Source: Zelonia costaricensis
Lineage: Eukaryota; Euglenozoa; Kinetoplastea; Trypanosomatida; Trypanosomatidae
NCBI GenBank assembly: GCA_030849075.1
Contig: JASAOO010003517.1
Span: 26,420 to 90,419, forward strand
Reading direction: 5' to 3'
DNA length: 64,000 nt
Both the position numbers and the translations under genes were made by a program. The notes beneath the pieces were generated by a model, which worked only from the letters and a program-made list of their open reading frames with translations, ran no database searches and was not told where the DNA came from. Position 1 is the stretch's first letter; each line of letters opens with the position of its first letter. Shown here one piece after another: positions 12,201 through 24,115 of the stretch.

Positions 12201-13516
12201 CAACAGCGCGCGCCAGACTACCAACGAAGTTGTCGGAGATGTACAAGCGGGCGCACGCGGGGAGGCTACCAAAAGTCGATGTAGGTGCCTCCCCCGCCTC
12301 CGTCATGTACACCACAGCTAGCTGCACCTTTCTTCTCATCTTCGTATTTTCCCTTTTTTTGCTCGAAGCCGCACGTCCTGCGCCGCGCAGAGTGGCAGAG
12401 GTGCAAGGAAAGGAGTCGCGCAGCGGGCTGGGCTTTTCTTGTCTTCTTCTCTCTCTCTCGCCGACACGCGACGCACTCGGCAGCTAAACGAAAAAAATGT
12501 GTGCGCCCAGGGCAGAGGAGGCACAAACTGAATGACGCCAGAGAAGTGGCGCCCCACCGGGCCTGCCCCCCCCCCTCACCCTCCTCGTCAAATAAAAGGC
12601 GTGCAGGAGAAGCGCCAGCACGCAGGCGCACGCACCCGACACACCAATCGCAGAGGAGATGCCAACCAGCACGCCCGGCAACACGCCCGCTGAGGAAAGA
12701 GGGAAAGAGAAGGGAGAAGGGCCCGGCCCAGCCCTTGACGTGGGTGTCCCGTCGACTAGAGGGAGTGTGGGCAGCTCGGGGCGGGGCGGAAGAAGGAAAC
12801 ATGAGGGTAGGGGGGCAGAGGAGTTGCGACTTCACCGGAGATGGCGGCCGCTGTGGCTTTGGTGCGCCCTCCCCTCAGCAATCGTGCGCAACCTCGTGTG
12901 CAACGCAAGTCGGCTGAGAAGGTGAGGTGAGAGGGGAGAGGTGCCAAACGGGGCTCCAGGGAACAAAAAGAAAAAGAGAGCAGACGCATAAAAGAAAACA
13001 CAACAACGCGACACAAAGAGAGGCCCCCCTTAGACGGCACTGGAGGGTGCGCTGCGACGAGGGTGGCGCCACTGACAGTCCCGACTCGCGCGAGGCGCTG
13101 CAAAAACAAACAGCACTCAACGCGCACGCACAAAGAAGCGCGCCAACAGGGGGAAGGGTAGAGAGGGGGCACTCGAGCACGTCGGTGGCGAGGCGGGTCC
13201 CGCTCAGACTCGACGAGCCCTCCATGCGCCCTCTTCACGTTTCCCGCAGTGACGCGCGCACGCGCACACATACACACGCACACACGCGCCGTGCTCCAGG
13301 AAGAGGGAAAAACGAAAAACACACAAGCAGCGAAGACAGCGAGCACACCTCTGTGCAGCACACAGATGAGGGGAGAGGGAAGAAGGAGAAACGCGCAGTG
13401 CACCACAGGGAGCCCACCGGAAAGCCAAAGCACTGTACAGCCGTAAAAGAAGGGGTGAGCGGAGAGAGAGAGAGATGGAGGGAGGGGGGAGACTGAGGTG
13501 ACGCGTGAGGAGGGAA

Positions 13517-13578
13517 GGGGGGGGCACGTGCAGTCGAGAGAAGCGANGGAGGGGGGCACACGCAGTCGAGAGAAGCGA
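13517..13578. repeat. Two copies of a ~30-bp G-rich unit with N at the junction
   Basis: A G-run followed by GCAC and CGCAGTCGAGAGAAGCGA (first copy GTGCAGTC) occurs twice in tandem. A single undetermined base at 13547 lies exactly between the copies, which suggests a collapsed or gap-closed array in the assembly. Confidence 0.8.
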
Positions 13579-13941
13579 GCGAGAAGCATGGCACACAAGG
13601 AAAACGCTGTCATGTAAAGAGGTGGGGGGAGGGAGATAGGAAAGAGAAAGAGCGAAGCCAAGAGATACAGCGCGAACAGACACACACACACACACGCGCG
13701 TGCACACGACAACACAATAACACACGTACTCGCTCACAAAAAGCAAGAAAAAAGACCGGAAGACCACAGAAACAGAGAGAGAGAGAGAAAGAGAGCGGAA
13801 GGCGTAGCGCGGGGAAAAGGAGGAGAAGAGAGGTAGTCAGTACAGGGGAGGGGGTGGGGAAGCAAGAGTTCGAAACTCACGGTGAGGCCACGGCGGAACG
13901 CGACAGCCACGCAGTGTCTTCGCATGTCTTGTGGGTGACCG

Positions 13942-15903
13942 TCAGCCATCTGTCAGCGTCTGACGCGGCGATGCGAGGGGCACGCCGGATGTCGGCGCCG
14001 TTGCCGCGTTGACATCGAAGCTGAGCATGATCACGTCAGCCTCGCCCAGCTTGACCGTCTCGGCGTAGTCGAAGACGTCCTGCTCCATGTAGTCCGCCCA
14101 CGTCTCATCCGCGCCGTCGAGCAGCAGCGGGTGGTGGCGGTGGTCATCGGCGCCGTGTGGCACGACGCCACCGCGCACGAGGGCGCCGGAGAGCTGCGGG
14201 GACGACAGCGGGTCGGCGGCAGCGGCGGCGGCGGCGCGAGCGGCGGCCTCGTGGCGCTGCATCTCGTGCAGGACGTAGCTCGGGTCTACCGGCATGACGA
14301 AGGGCACCCCGCCCTCGCTGTCCGCCACCACCGTGGATGGCACGACAGCGGGGGCCGTCATGAAGAGATCGAGCAGCGGCAGGCGCGGGGGCTGCAGGTC
14401 TTTCCAGATGCTGGGCCGGCTCGCAGGCGGCCGCGTGCTGTCCGCGCTTGGCGACGTCGCCTCTAGCATGGGGGAGCACGTGGCGGACATGCAGCCGGAC
14501 GAGCACGGAGAGATGGCGCCCAACGACTCCTCCGGCGTGGGGCTCGTGGAGGACGAGGCGGACGAGGGGAAGTAGGCGTCGGCGGTCAGGTACTGCCACG
14601 ACGGCGTGCAGCTGCTGCTGTTGCCGTTGCTCGATGCGCTGCCGTCCGTCGTGGCCGCCGCAGCGGCGGAGTCGGTGGACGACAGCACAGCATCAATGCG
14701 CAGAATCGGCAGCGGCTCCTCGACCTCCTCGGCGTACAGGGTGGGCAGCACGAAGAGACGACCCTGCGACTCGAGGGTCATGAGCAGCTGCGCCTCGCGA
14801 TCGTGCCGATGGCGGCGCTGCTCCTCGACGTGGCCCATGTTCATCTCGCGGATGATGTGCTGTGGGTCGTTGCTGAAGAGCGACAGCGCGTTGAGGGCGT
14901 AGCCAACAGAGCGGAGCTGCGACTCGCCGGCTGCCACGCTCTCCTTCTCCGTGTCCGCCAGCATCTCCTCCAACCGCGCCTCCAGCGCGCGCCAGTGCTC
15001 CGTGATGACCTCAATGAAGCGCTCCTTCCGCTGGCCCGCGGACGTGGCGGAGGCGAGCATGCAGGAGGCGCGCAGGGAGGAGCGGGTGCGACTGCCCGAC
15101 TGCGGGGGGTCCATACGCACAAACGACAGGGCCGGCTGCGAGCGCAGCGACTTGAGCTCCCGGCAGCACGCCTCGCGCACGAGGGAGCGGAGGGCGTAGC
15201 GCATGTTCGCCGGAGAGGCGGCGGCCGCCTGCTTCAGCCCCTGCTGCCACGCGTAGTGCGTGCCGGCGTGGTGGGTCGCGTTGTCACGGCGCTGTCGCTC
15301 GCACCACTGCGGGCTCAGCGGCACCTGCTCCGGCGTGCGGGCCGCGGCGGCGCTGCGAGGGAGGGCGAGCACCGACGGTGCACGCGGCGTGGCGGGGCGG
15401 GAGAGGCCGTACGGCTCCGGCGACGCCGTCGAGGCGACCGCCGCGAGGGCGGCTGTCGTAGACGGGCTGTATGGTGCGCTGCTGAAGGTGTACTGGCTGC
15501 ACTCCTCCATCTCCGACTCGTAGTCATACGGGATGCAGGCGTCGTCGCCCTCGTCGCTGACACCCTCTGCGTTGTCGCACGCCGGCGCGGCGGACTCGGA
15601 CGAATCGTTGCACGCCTCGGAGGAGGCCCAGGCGTCCGCGGTGCTGTCCAGGCAGGCGACAGAGAGGTGGCGCGGCAGCATGCGGCGCGGCTCCTCCGTC
15701 GGGGACGCCGCGCGCGGCACGGCGTACGGCACCGCGTCGGAGCCGGTGACCGACCACGTCGGCATGGACGTCGTTGCGGGAGAGGGGCTTGTCGGGCTGC
15801 TGGGGTTCGGCGCCTGGTGTTCCGCAGGCGCCACAGTTGTGTGCGAGCTAGTTGACTCACCACAACACGGGCTGCCGGACGAAGGGGCGACCTCGGGCGT
15901 CAT
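13942..15903 (-). CDS. Hypothetical Ser/Ala-rich protein, isolated between two gene deserts (653 aa)
   Basis: I do not recognise a family. The first 190 residues are Ser/Pro/Thr-rich and look disordered. A more ordered, charged region spans roughly 210-380 and includes a helical segment starting KERFIEVITEHWRALEARLE, ending in a hydrophobic patch with RLFVLPTLYAEEVEEPLPIL. A Ser-rich linker and an alanine run follow. The acidic C-terminal part carries DETWADYMEQDVFDYAE. No membrane segment, signal peptide or known catalytic motif is visible. Codon use resembles the other genes (high GC3), so the frame is convincing. It is the only gene in about 20.8 kb. Such long flanks could carry post-transcriptional control elements, but that is inference. 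Confidence 0.8.
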   Translation of the reverse strand: MTPEVAPSSGSPCCGESTSSHTTVAPAEHQAPNPSSPTSPSPATTSMPTWSVTGSDAVPYAVPRAASPTEEPRRMLPRHLSVACLDSTADAWASSEACNDSSESAAPACDNAEGVSDEGDDACIPYDYESEMEECSQYTFSSAPYSPSTTAALAAVASTASPEPYGLSRPATPRAPSVLALPRSAAAARTPEQVPLSPQWCERQRRDNATHHAGTHYAWQQGLKQAAAASPANMRYALRSLVREACCRELKSLRSQPALSFVRMDPPQSGSRTRSSLRASCMLASATSAGQRKERFIEVITEHWRALEARLEEMLADTEKESVAAGESQLRSVGYALNALSLFSNDPQHIIREMNMGHVEEQRRHRHDREAQLLMTLESQGRLFVLPTLYAEEVEEPLPILRIDAVLSSTDSAAAAATTDGSASSNGNSSSCTPSWQYLTADAYFPSSASSSTSPTPEESLGAISPCSSGCMSATCSPMLEATSPSADSTRPPASRPSIWKDLQPPRLPLLDLFMTAPAVVPSTVVADSEGGVPFVMPVDPSYVLHEMQRHEAAARAAAAAAADPLSSPQLSGALVRGGVVPHGADDHRHHPLLLDGADETWADYMEQDVFDYAETVKLGEADVIMLSFDVNAATAPTSGVPLASPRQTLTDG

Positions 15904-15984
15904 GGCTGGAGTGACAAGGGAGGGAGGAGTTCGGAGTAAAGCGGACGAGCGCGAAGAAGCAGCTTCGCTGAGAAGCGATGCGGG

Positions 15985-16015
15985 CTGAAAGACGGGGAGG
16001 GGAGTGGTCGCCTCG
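15985..16015 (-). promoter_or_regulatory. Candidate spliced-leader acceptor for the 653-aa gene
   Basis: The sense strand reads CCCCTCCCCGTCTTTCAG, with the AG at 15986-15985, giving an 81-nt leader. A second AG lies only 2 nt before the ATG, which is too close to be useful. A further T/C tract occurs at 16071-16090. Confidence 0.5.
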
Positions 16016-19000
16016 GGAGCGCGTCGCCCCGGTGCCCACGTCCGTCACGAAGAAACGTGCAAGCCCGAAAGGGGAAAAAAAAAAGTGGGAAGGTGGCACC
16101 AGTCGTGTCCTGCTTCCGCGGTGCCCTGTCGCTCTGCGTGCCGTTCGACGTGGGACGTCGACTTCGCAGCTACGCCGCAGGCCACAGGCAAAAATAAGTT
16201 GTGGAGAGAAAAGGGGGAAACAGCGGGAGGTGACCAGCGAGAGTGGGGGGGGGGCGGTGCAAGCACGGAATCTGCGAGCACCGAAAAGAAACAAAAAGCG
16301 ACAACGAGCGACAGTGAAGACACACGCACCCCTCACGCAGAGACGGCCAGAGCACGGCGAGCACAGGGCAAGGCAAGGCAATCAATGCAGGGAGGAAGAA
16401 GGTGAAAACAGCCAGAGGACAGTATCGGGGCGTCAAAGGAAAAGAGTGCGGCCGCCTTGAGGCGCGGCGCAGCACACCCACAACGGCACAAGAGGGTTTT
16501 GGGGTGGAGGCAAAACGGAGCAACAACGGGAACGAAGTCGACGACGCAGCCGAATGGCGAGGCGAAAGTCGACGAGGGGGGGAATCGAAGAAACCAGCAA
16601 ACAAGAAAATGTCAAGAGGGGAAGACAAGTGAGCACCCACAAACGCACACGCGCACTCGAAGAAATGTCAACCAACGTGTGCGTCGCGTGAAGCTACCGG
16701 TGCTGAGCCAGAGAGCGAGAGAGGGAGAGGGGGGATGGGAGAGGAGCGGGATCCGCAGTAGCTGCCCTCTGTCGCAGAGACCGTCACGTGCGAACACAAA
16801 GGAGGGGAAAGAAAGAAAAGAAAAGAAAGAAGAGAGAGGACGAGGGGGGACTTGACTTGAGCTGGGAAGGGAAAACAGACACGTCACGCCAGAACAGAGA
16901 CAGAAAAGATGAACAGAACGGAGGGGAACACCACTGAGAGACGCAAACGAAAAGCTAGCACACCCACACAACGCGAAAATCAAAAGGCGAGCGAAGGGAG
17001 AGAAAGAGGGAGCACTCGGCCGCGTCCGCGGAGGGGAGAGCGAGGCGGGGGTGGGAGGGAGAGGAGGTGGAGTCGCGCACGGACACACAGACACATGCAC
17101 AAGGGCAGAGTGCGCAGGTGTGAGGGGGAGGGGGGGAGGGGCGACGAGTCGGGAAGAAGTGAAGGGGGAGCGAGGCACCGAGATGCTAACGACGGTCGTG
17201 AAGAGGGGGGGGGGTTGAATGGAAGGAAAAAAAAGGAGCACGCAAGACTGTGCAAAGCGCGAGGACTCGAGGCGCAAATGGCTCGCTTGACTACTCCGCC
17301 GTGTTCCCTTCTGCTCCTTTGCGTGTTGCCTTTTTTCCCCGTTTCAAAACTCCGTGCAAGCCGGCGGCGGCAGGGCGGCGGGGGGACTGCACCAAACGTA
17401 GAGGTGGAGCGCGCCTTCCTAGGGAGGTGCGGCGGTGGGGAGGTCCGACAGCGAGCAGCGCGACGGCGGTGAGAGGGAACGGGCGAGAAGGTGAATGGGC
17501 AGGCGAAGGGGTACCGAACAGTGTGTAGAGGGAGGGAGTGACAGAAGAAGGGAACGTCTCGAATCTCAGAACGCAGAGAGCGGGAGAAGGGAAGGACAGC
17601 GATGAGCCTGCCACACACACACACACAAGCACTCGCACGAGGTGGAGAGAAAGGAGGGAGGGAGGACAGGGGCGAAGAATGGAGAAGATGAAGCACACCC
17701 GGAGCGGAAAAAAGCGGACAGAGGTGCAAGCGGGGGGGGGGGTCAGTACGTGGGAGGGGAGGTAGAACCGAAGAAACAGGAGATAAGCGGGCAGCAAACG
17801 AAAGGGGGAAAGGAAGCAACTCACACAGGCGCACACACGCAGAGAGGCTGAACAGAGCACTGTAAACTAGGGGCTGCACAGCGCCACAGACAGGGGAACA
17901 AAGAAAGCGAGAGGGCAAGCGCGGGAGAAGATATCGAAAAGGGAAAAGCAAAAGGAAGAGAAGCGTTGAAAGCCAAAGAAAAAAAGGCGAATTCTGCTTC
18001 TCTGAGAGTTCGGTTGAATTTGTTTTTTTTTTTGGTTTCTTTGTTTGTTAGTTCCCCGGTCTTTTTCTGTTTTGTTTTTGTGTGTTCTTCGTTCGGTGTA
18101 TCCTTCACAACAAAAGAAAAGAAGGGGTAGAGTGGGAGAAGTCGGAGGGAGACGCGGTCGCAAGGTGGTTCGCTCTTTTTGCTTCTGCCTCGCTGTCGTT
18201 CCTCTTTCCACGTTGCTGTAAAACGAAGTGAAGTGCGAGGGAGCCACGAAGAGAAGGCAAAACCAACTCAAAGAAGCGGGCAAGGAGGGGAGATCGGGAA
18301 AAAAGAAAAAGGGAAACAAGCCCAGAAGGGAGAAGAGGGGGTGTGGGACGGCGAGGTCAGCGACAACGATGCTTAGTCTCGATGTTGCTGTTGTTGGTTT
18401 GGGTGTTTGTCTTGCACAACGCCCGCCTTCGTCCGCTTTTTTTTGTGTGTGTGTGTGTTGTGCGGCTTGCTCCGGTTTTTTTTGAGGTTTGTTCCTCGCC
18501 GGAAGCAGGTCAACAGTGGACACGGCTTCAAAACCCGTCCTGCTCGCACACAAGCACACAGACACACAGACACAGTCGTACAGCGGCACGCAATAGGGGG
18601 AGAGAAGAGAGAAAAGCTGGCACTGGGAAAAATACGTAAACACAAAAAGGCTGCACTGCGGGAGAGAGGTCACGCGAGCGAGGTACTCTCTTGAACGTCA
18701 GTGGCTGGGATCCGGGAAATGCACAACAAAAGAAGAGAAGCAAAGCAAAAGCAAGTGACGCGAAGACACGGGAAGAGAAAGCGTAACGGTGGCGGTGGTG
18801 AGAGTAAGTGAGGGGGAGGGGGGTGGCGTGGATGGTGGGGACGTGTGTGCGTGAGGGTGGAGAAGAAGAGCAAAGACAGGCAGGATAAGGCAAGAAACCT
18901 AAAGCAGATTGCGAGCTGAAGCTGTGGAGAGAAGGAGAGGTGCCGCCCCAGCGTGCAGGCGAGCCTCGACGGGGAGTCAGAGCTAAAGAAAAAAAGGAAG

Positions 19001-21943
19001 CGGAAGCCGCGAAAGGGACGGAGATGGGGGTGCGGACGGAGAGGGGGTGAGGGCGGCTGTACAAAACTAAAGGAGAAACACAGGAGGCGAGGCAAGACAG
19101 CGGAGAGGAGAAGGAAATCAATAGCTATATATATATACTTATATGAGTGTCCACCTTTCGGTGCGGGGTAGGGATTGCGAAGACGCACGACGGGTGAAGA
19201 GACGGGTTGAGGAACAAGACACCCAGCGACAGCAGCAGCGGTGGTGAAACGGGAGAGATGGGGAAGCAAAAGGAAAAAGACGAGCACGCACGCGAGTTGG
19301 AGGGGGGAGGAGTGGAGATGCACCAAACAGCGTAGCAGCAACGGCCCAAGAAGCAAGGAGTGAAGGAGGGGTTGGGAGGAGGAGGAGGGGGGGCAAGGAA
19401 GGAGAAGCAGCGGGGATGTGCTACGCTACCAGGGGTACCGTGCGTGCCACGGCGAGGCGAAGGACGAGGGCGGCAAGGGGGTGGGAAGTCCCGCGTGTGT
19501 GTGTGGATCGATGGACGAAGTGAAGAAGAAGAAGGACAACAGAGGGAAGAGGAGCCAGAGGCAACACGCGTGGTAATAATCCAGGTCAACAATCAGAAAT
19601 AAAACAAAGGGCGAATAGTAGACCAGGGCTTCTCCACGTGCGCTTGCACCTCTTGCACTCCCTGAATAAAATTAGACACGGGGGAGAAGCGGGAGGGTGT
19701 GTGGGAAGTACCGACGGGGAGAGGCGGGGGATGAGAGGCAGCAGCAGCGGCAGCGGCGGCGGCACGGGCCCACGAGCGGTGGCAGAGGCGAGGGTGGTGA
19801 GAAAACGGAAGCACGCACGCACGCAGAGCCACCGAGGGATGGACAGAAAAGGTCGACGGGGGGAGGGGAAAGGGGGGGGGCAGCACGGAGGAGGGAAGTT
19901 TTGGAAACGTAGGCAAGGGGGTAACAAAGCCAGAAGGCACGACAAACGTACAAAGCGAAGCACGGTACAACACGGTGAGGAGAGGGCGGTTGATGGAACC
20001 CCACAGCCTCGACCAACTTGGAGAAGGGTGAACACAAAAAGAGAAAACGGAAAGAGACGCCACGTGGCAGAAGGGAGGAGGAGGAGGAGGAGGGGAAAGC
20101 GAGTGGACCCAGGTGAAGGCAAAGAGCAAAGACAAGCACGGAGGCGCAGACACAGAGCCGGCAACAGGACGGCCTAGCTTACTCACAACGGAGCGCAAGT
20201 GGGGAAAGGGGGGAGGAATATGCAGTCCGTGAGCGAGAGCAAGCCAGGTGCGATGCTGCTGAAGTGAGGCCGGGCGGGTGAGGGGGGTGGGGGGAGACTG
20301 ACGAACGTGCTCGGAGTACCAAACCGTAGTAATGTTGAACCAGAAAGAGAAGGGGAAAAGAAAAGGGTCAACTTCGGCACACGACACACGCAGACGCCGC
20401 GCACGCAAACAACCGTGCACACAAGGATGCAGCAACGTACGTACAGACAATACGCACCGACAAAGAGACAAAGGCGCCGTCACACACACGCGCGCACGGC
20501 ACGGCGCACAAATCCGGAATCCGAGCAGAGACAGCGAAATCAGCGACGCCCGACAGGCAACGCAGAAACAGAAACACAAATGAGCGGCAGCAGGCGATGC
20601 CGACTTGCCGCGAGCACACACAAACACACACGCACACAAGCAAAACACAGGCCGAAGGGACTCGGTCGTGCGTCGCACAGAGGGGCTTCACACGTAGGCA
20701 GCCACCGACACACACACACACACGCACTCAGACAGTCACAGAGAGAAAGAGGGGGAGGGAGAGAAGGAGAGAGAGAGACGAGCTCTGCGCCGAGTCACAA
20801 GCCAAGCCCTTCTGAGAAGGATGTGTTGAGGGAACACTGTTGTCGGGAGGGAGAAAGGGAAAATGGGGGTGACGCAGGAGGGTTGAGGAGGGTGCAAATA
20901 AGGCAGTCAAGAAGTCGGTTCAGCGAAGCGGGTTCTCTTTTTTTTCTTGACCAGCGCACGGTGTGGGCCGCGTGAGGAGGTGAGGAAGGAGGGGAGGTGA
21001 GGAGGGGGGGGGCGACGTGAGCAATCGGGTAAGCACCTTGCAAGGTAGGCAGTGAAGCGAAGTGCACGAGAGAAAGGAAGACGAGTTGAAACGAGAAAAG
21101 AAGGAGGGAGAGTGCTGCTCTACCACACACGGAGACACACAGGTGTAGGGGGAGAGGGCCGAGTAAAGCAATACGTATGTGTATGTGTATGTGCGTGTGT
21201 GTGTGTTGGTGTCTCTGTGGAGAAGGTGAGAAGCTGGAGAGACGGCGCGCACGGAATCGGGGTCGTGGAAAGACGGAGAAGGGGGCGCTGAGGGACAAAA
21301 GCGGGAAAGGGAGGAGGAGGAAGGAAAAGAAAAGAGAGAAGGGCAAAAGAGGGGTCACACGCAAAAGGCAGCACAACCGAGAAGAAATGCGGAGAGTCCA
21401 AAGATGGGAAGCAGAGGAGAGGGGAGGAGAAGGGGGGGAGCAGCAGCGACGGCGGCACCACAGACTTTGGCGGGAGGGAGGGCGGGTGACAAGGAAGTAG
21501 AGAGCAGGGCACAAGAATGACGGCGGAGCACAAGGAAAGGGCAGGTGCGTGTTTGTGTATGTGTGTCTCTGTGTGTGTGTGTGATGGCGTGCTGAGCACA
21601 CACCAAAAAAACCGCAAAGCAGAGTGCAAAACACGCGCGCGCTTTGTCTGTCGATGTGTGCGTCGGTGTGTGCGTTTGTGTACGTCTGTGCGCCTTCACC
21701 TGTCTCTCACCGCGTCGAATGTGGGGTGACGGAGCTGATGGAAATCTGCTGATGCCTTCACCTATCACTTTTCCTTCCTCTTCTCTCCTCTGGTGCTCGG
21801 CTATTGCGTGTGCGTGCGTGAGCGTGTCGGCGAAGTGGAGCTTGTTGCGCCTTCTTGATACCAGCAGGTGCACCCGGCTGTGGTGTTGGACCGAGGTGTG
21901 CGTGCAGGCGCGTCGACTTGTGAGCTCGAGTCGCGCGAACACT

Positions 21944-21982
<39 letters not shown>
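21944..21982. repeat. (AC)n microsatellite
   Basis: This is an uninterrupted AC tract of about 19 units inside the gene-free interval. Confidence 0.95.
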
Positions 21983-21983
<1 letters not shown>

Positions 21984-24088
21984 ACAGGAACACCTTCGCA
22001 GGCACGGCGCACAAGACAAAGTGAAACAGAAAGAGTCACGGGCCGAAGGAAAGAAGCGGGAGGGAAAAGAAAAAGGAAGCGAAATGCGCGGCGTACCTCG
22101 CGGGAGAAAGGAGCAAAGCAGAAAGCCAGAGAAGACGCGCTTTGAGGCACCCGCGGAGCACGACGTCAACGCGTGCCGTGACGTTCGCTGTCGGCGTGGT
22201 TGGTGTGGAGAAACAAGAAAGGGGAAAAGGAAAGTGGGGTGGAATGTGAACAGCTGTCCCAGCACGTGTGGAGGGTTCTTTTCGTGTTTGTGGCAACTCG
22301 ACGACCTGGTCCTTCGACTCCTCCCAGCAGCTATCCTGCTTGACGGTGTTCACTAGCTTGCTCGTGCGCTGGCGCTGAGGCCGGATACGCGTCGTCTCTG
22401 ATTCTTGAGTCTACGTGTGTGTTTGTGCGTGCGTGTGTGTGTCGCTCTCCCTCGTAAGCCGCCTTCTGTTTTTTTTTTTTTGCGGAATGAGGTAGCGCGC
22501 GTCTGCGCGTGGGCTGAGAAAAACGAGAACAGCAGCACACAAACAGAAAAGGAAGCGGACTGAAGAACGGACGATGGCGTGCGGCGCTGGAGGAGAGCGG
22601 CGCGACGGAGACAGAGCGAGGAGCAGACAGGGAGACGGTGGGTGAGTGGTGATGCGAGACGACGCGTCCGAGGAAGGAACACTACCTGCTGGAGCGCGAC
22701 GGGGGGGGGGCGGCCAGGAAGCGAAGAGAGGAAAAGACACAGAACAGAAAGAGAAGCGAAGTCGAGAGAGAACAAGAACGGAAGGAAGCCAGTCAAACAG
22801 AAAGGGAAGAGAGCGAGGGAAAGAGCGAGGGCGCGCAAAACCAAGATATTGAAGAGAAGAAGGGGTGGAAAACGTAAATAACAAACAGCAGAAACAGACT
22901 CAGACGACGAGGGGGACGGGGGAGCTTGACGACGCCCGTCGCAGACGCAGAGAGGCACGAACGCACACTTGTGCACAGACACACACACACACACTCACAC
23001 ACACCAAATACGGAAAGAAAGAAAAGGAGGGAAACAGAAACACGGGTCAACAAGAAAACAGAACTCAGGTGAAGAAGAGCAGAAAGAAAAGGAAACAGCG
23101 GTGTAAAGATGAGCGAAGGGAAGCAGCACCACAGACAGTGACGCACGTACGCACACGCGCACTGAGGGAGACGTACGACACGGGAATCAAGTACAGAAAC
23201 CGAAGCGAAGAGTCGCAAGGAAACGAGAACAAACCTTCCAACAGCAAAGCACCGCGAAGCGTATGGCAAGCAAAGGGCCACACGTACGCCGAGGTAAGCA
23301 GGGCAGAAGGGAGGGGGGCTACGGGGCAAGTGGGCGGACGGGGCTGGGGTGCGAAGAGAAGAGGAACGTTGGAGAGTCGCGCAGCAACGCGGGCGGCGAG
23401 CGTCGTGTGGCAGGCGAGACGGGTGGGGAGTGGCAACGTGATCGAGCACACCAGCACCGAGACGGCACGGAGGGGGGACAGAGAAAAGAAAAACCCCACA
23501 CGCGGAGGAAAAGAGGAGTGTGCCCTTTTGGCGCTCCGTGTGTGGGTTCTGTTTCTCGCTCCTTCGCGTGTTCTCTGGTGATCGTGAGCCGTTTAGGATC
23601 ACCCCACTGCACCAGCTCGTGCTCGGCTCTTCACACGTGGGGAGGGGCGGGGGGGAAGCGGCTGCGCACTAAAAGGAGAAGAGGGGTTTGAAACGAGGAG
23701 AAGTGAAAAAAAACACGGAAGGGGAAAGGTAAAGAGTGACACGGCGGCACGCAGACCCAGAAAAACTGAAAACAGAAAGACGGAGAGAGTCAGCAACAGA
23801 AACGAGCCGTCAAAACGTGAGCACACGTAACGCGTGTGCGGTGTGAAGGGGAGGGGGGGCAGTTGGTGTTAAGGCAGAGTAAAGCGGGAAGATATATCGA
23901 GGAGAAAGGCGCGAGAGCAAGCGCCAAGAGTAACGTCAGTCCTACGAACAAAAAGGAAAGAAAAAAAGAAAGCACGCCGGGCTACAGCGCGTCGTGCTTT
24001 CTTTTCTTCTTTGTTTTTTTTTCTTTGCTGACGAGCTGTGGTGTTTGAGCGAGTGGAAAAACGCGCGAGCAAGTCTGGCGGAGCTGGC

Positions 24089-24115
24089 GTGTGTGTGTGT
24101 GTGTGTGTGTGTGTG
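24089..24115. repeat. (GT)n microsatellite
   Basis: This is an uninterrupted GT tract of about 13 units in the distal 3' flank of IFT22. Confidence 0.93.

Larger units (their letters stand above)
4657..13941. other. 9.3-kb gene-free region
   Basis: No frame on either strand has the Ala/Val/Leu-rich, high-GC3 look of the real genes. The longest minus-strand frames, such as 8897-10051, are Ser/Pro/Leu/Cys/Phe-rich translations of pyrimidine-rich DNA. The plus strand is strongly purine-rich through most of the interval. CA/GT microsatellites sit at about 4739-4766, 5796-5818, 6262-6290, 7640-7675 and 10810-10828. An island of ordinary, non-repetitive composition occupies about 10190-10640. A 30-bp unit is duplicated around an N at 13547. 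By position the interval is the 3' untranslated region of the 653-residue gene plus the leader of the dynein chain. Transcript ends cannot be read from sequence. Confidence 0.75.

Noticed and set aside
12756..13715. 319-codon minus-strand frame crossing an N
   Set aside because: It passes through low-complexity CA and G-run sequence and the undetermined base, and its composition is not like the real genes.
13865..13885. B-box-like AGAGTTCGAAACTC, possible tRNA T-arm
   Set aside because: The flanking bases do not form the five-pair T stem around a seven-base loop, and no acceptor stem or A box is present.
16980..17951. 323-codon minus-strand frame
   Set aside because: It is Phe/Ser/Pro/Arg noise of a polypyrimidine strand, with no motif and no distinct splice acceptor.
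19593..20678. 361-codon minus-strand frame
   Set aside because: It has the same noise composition and overlaps similar frames in the other two phases.
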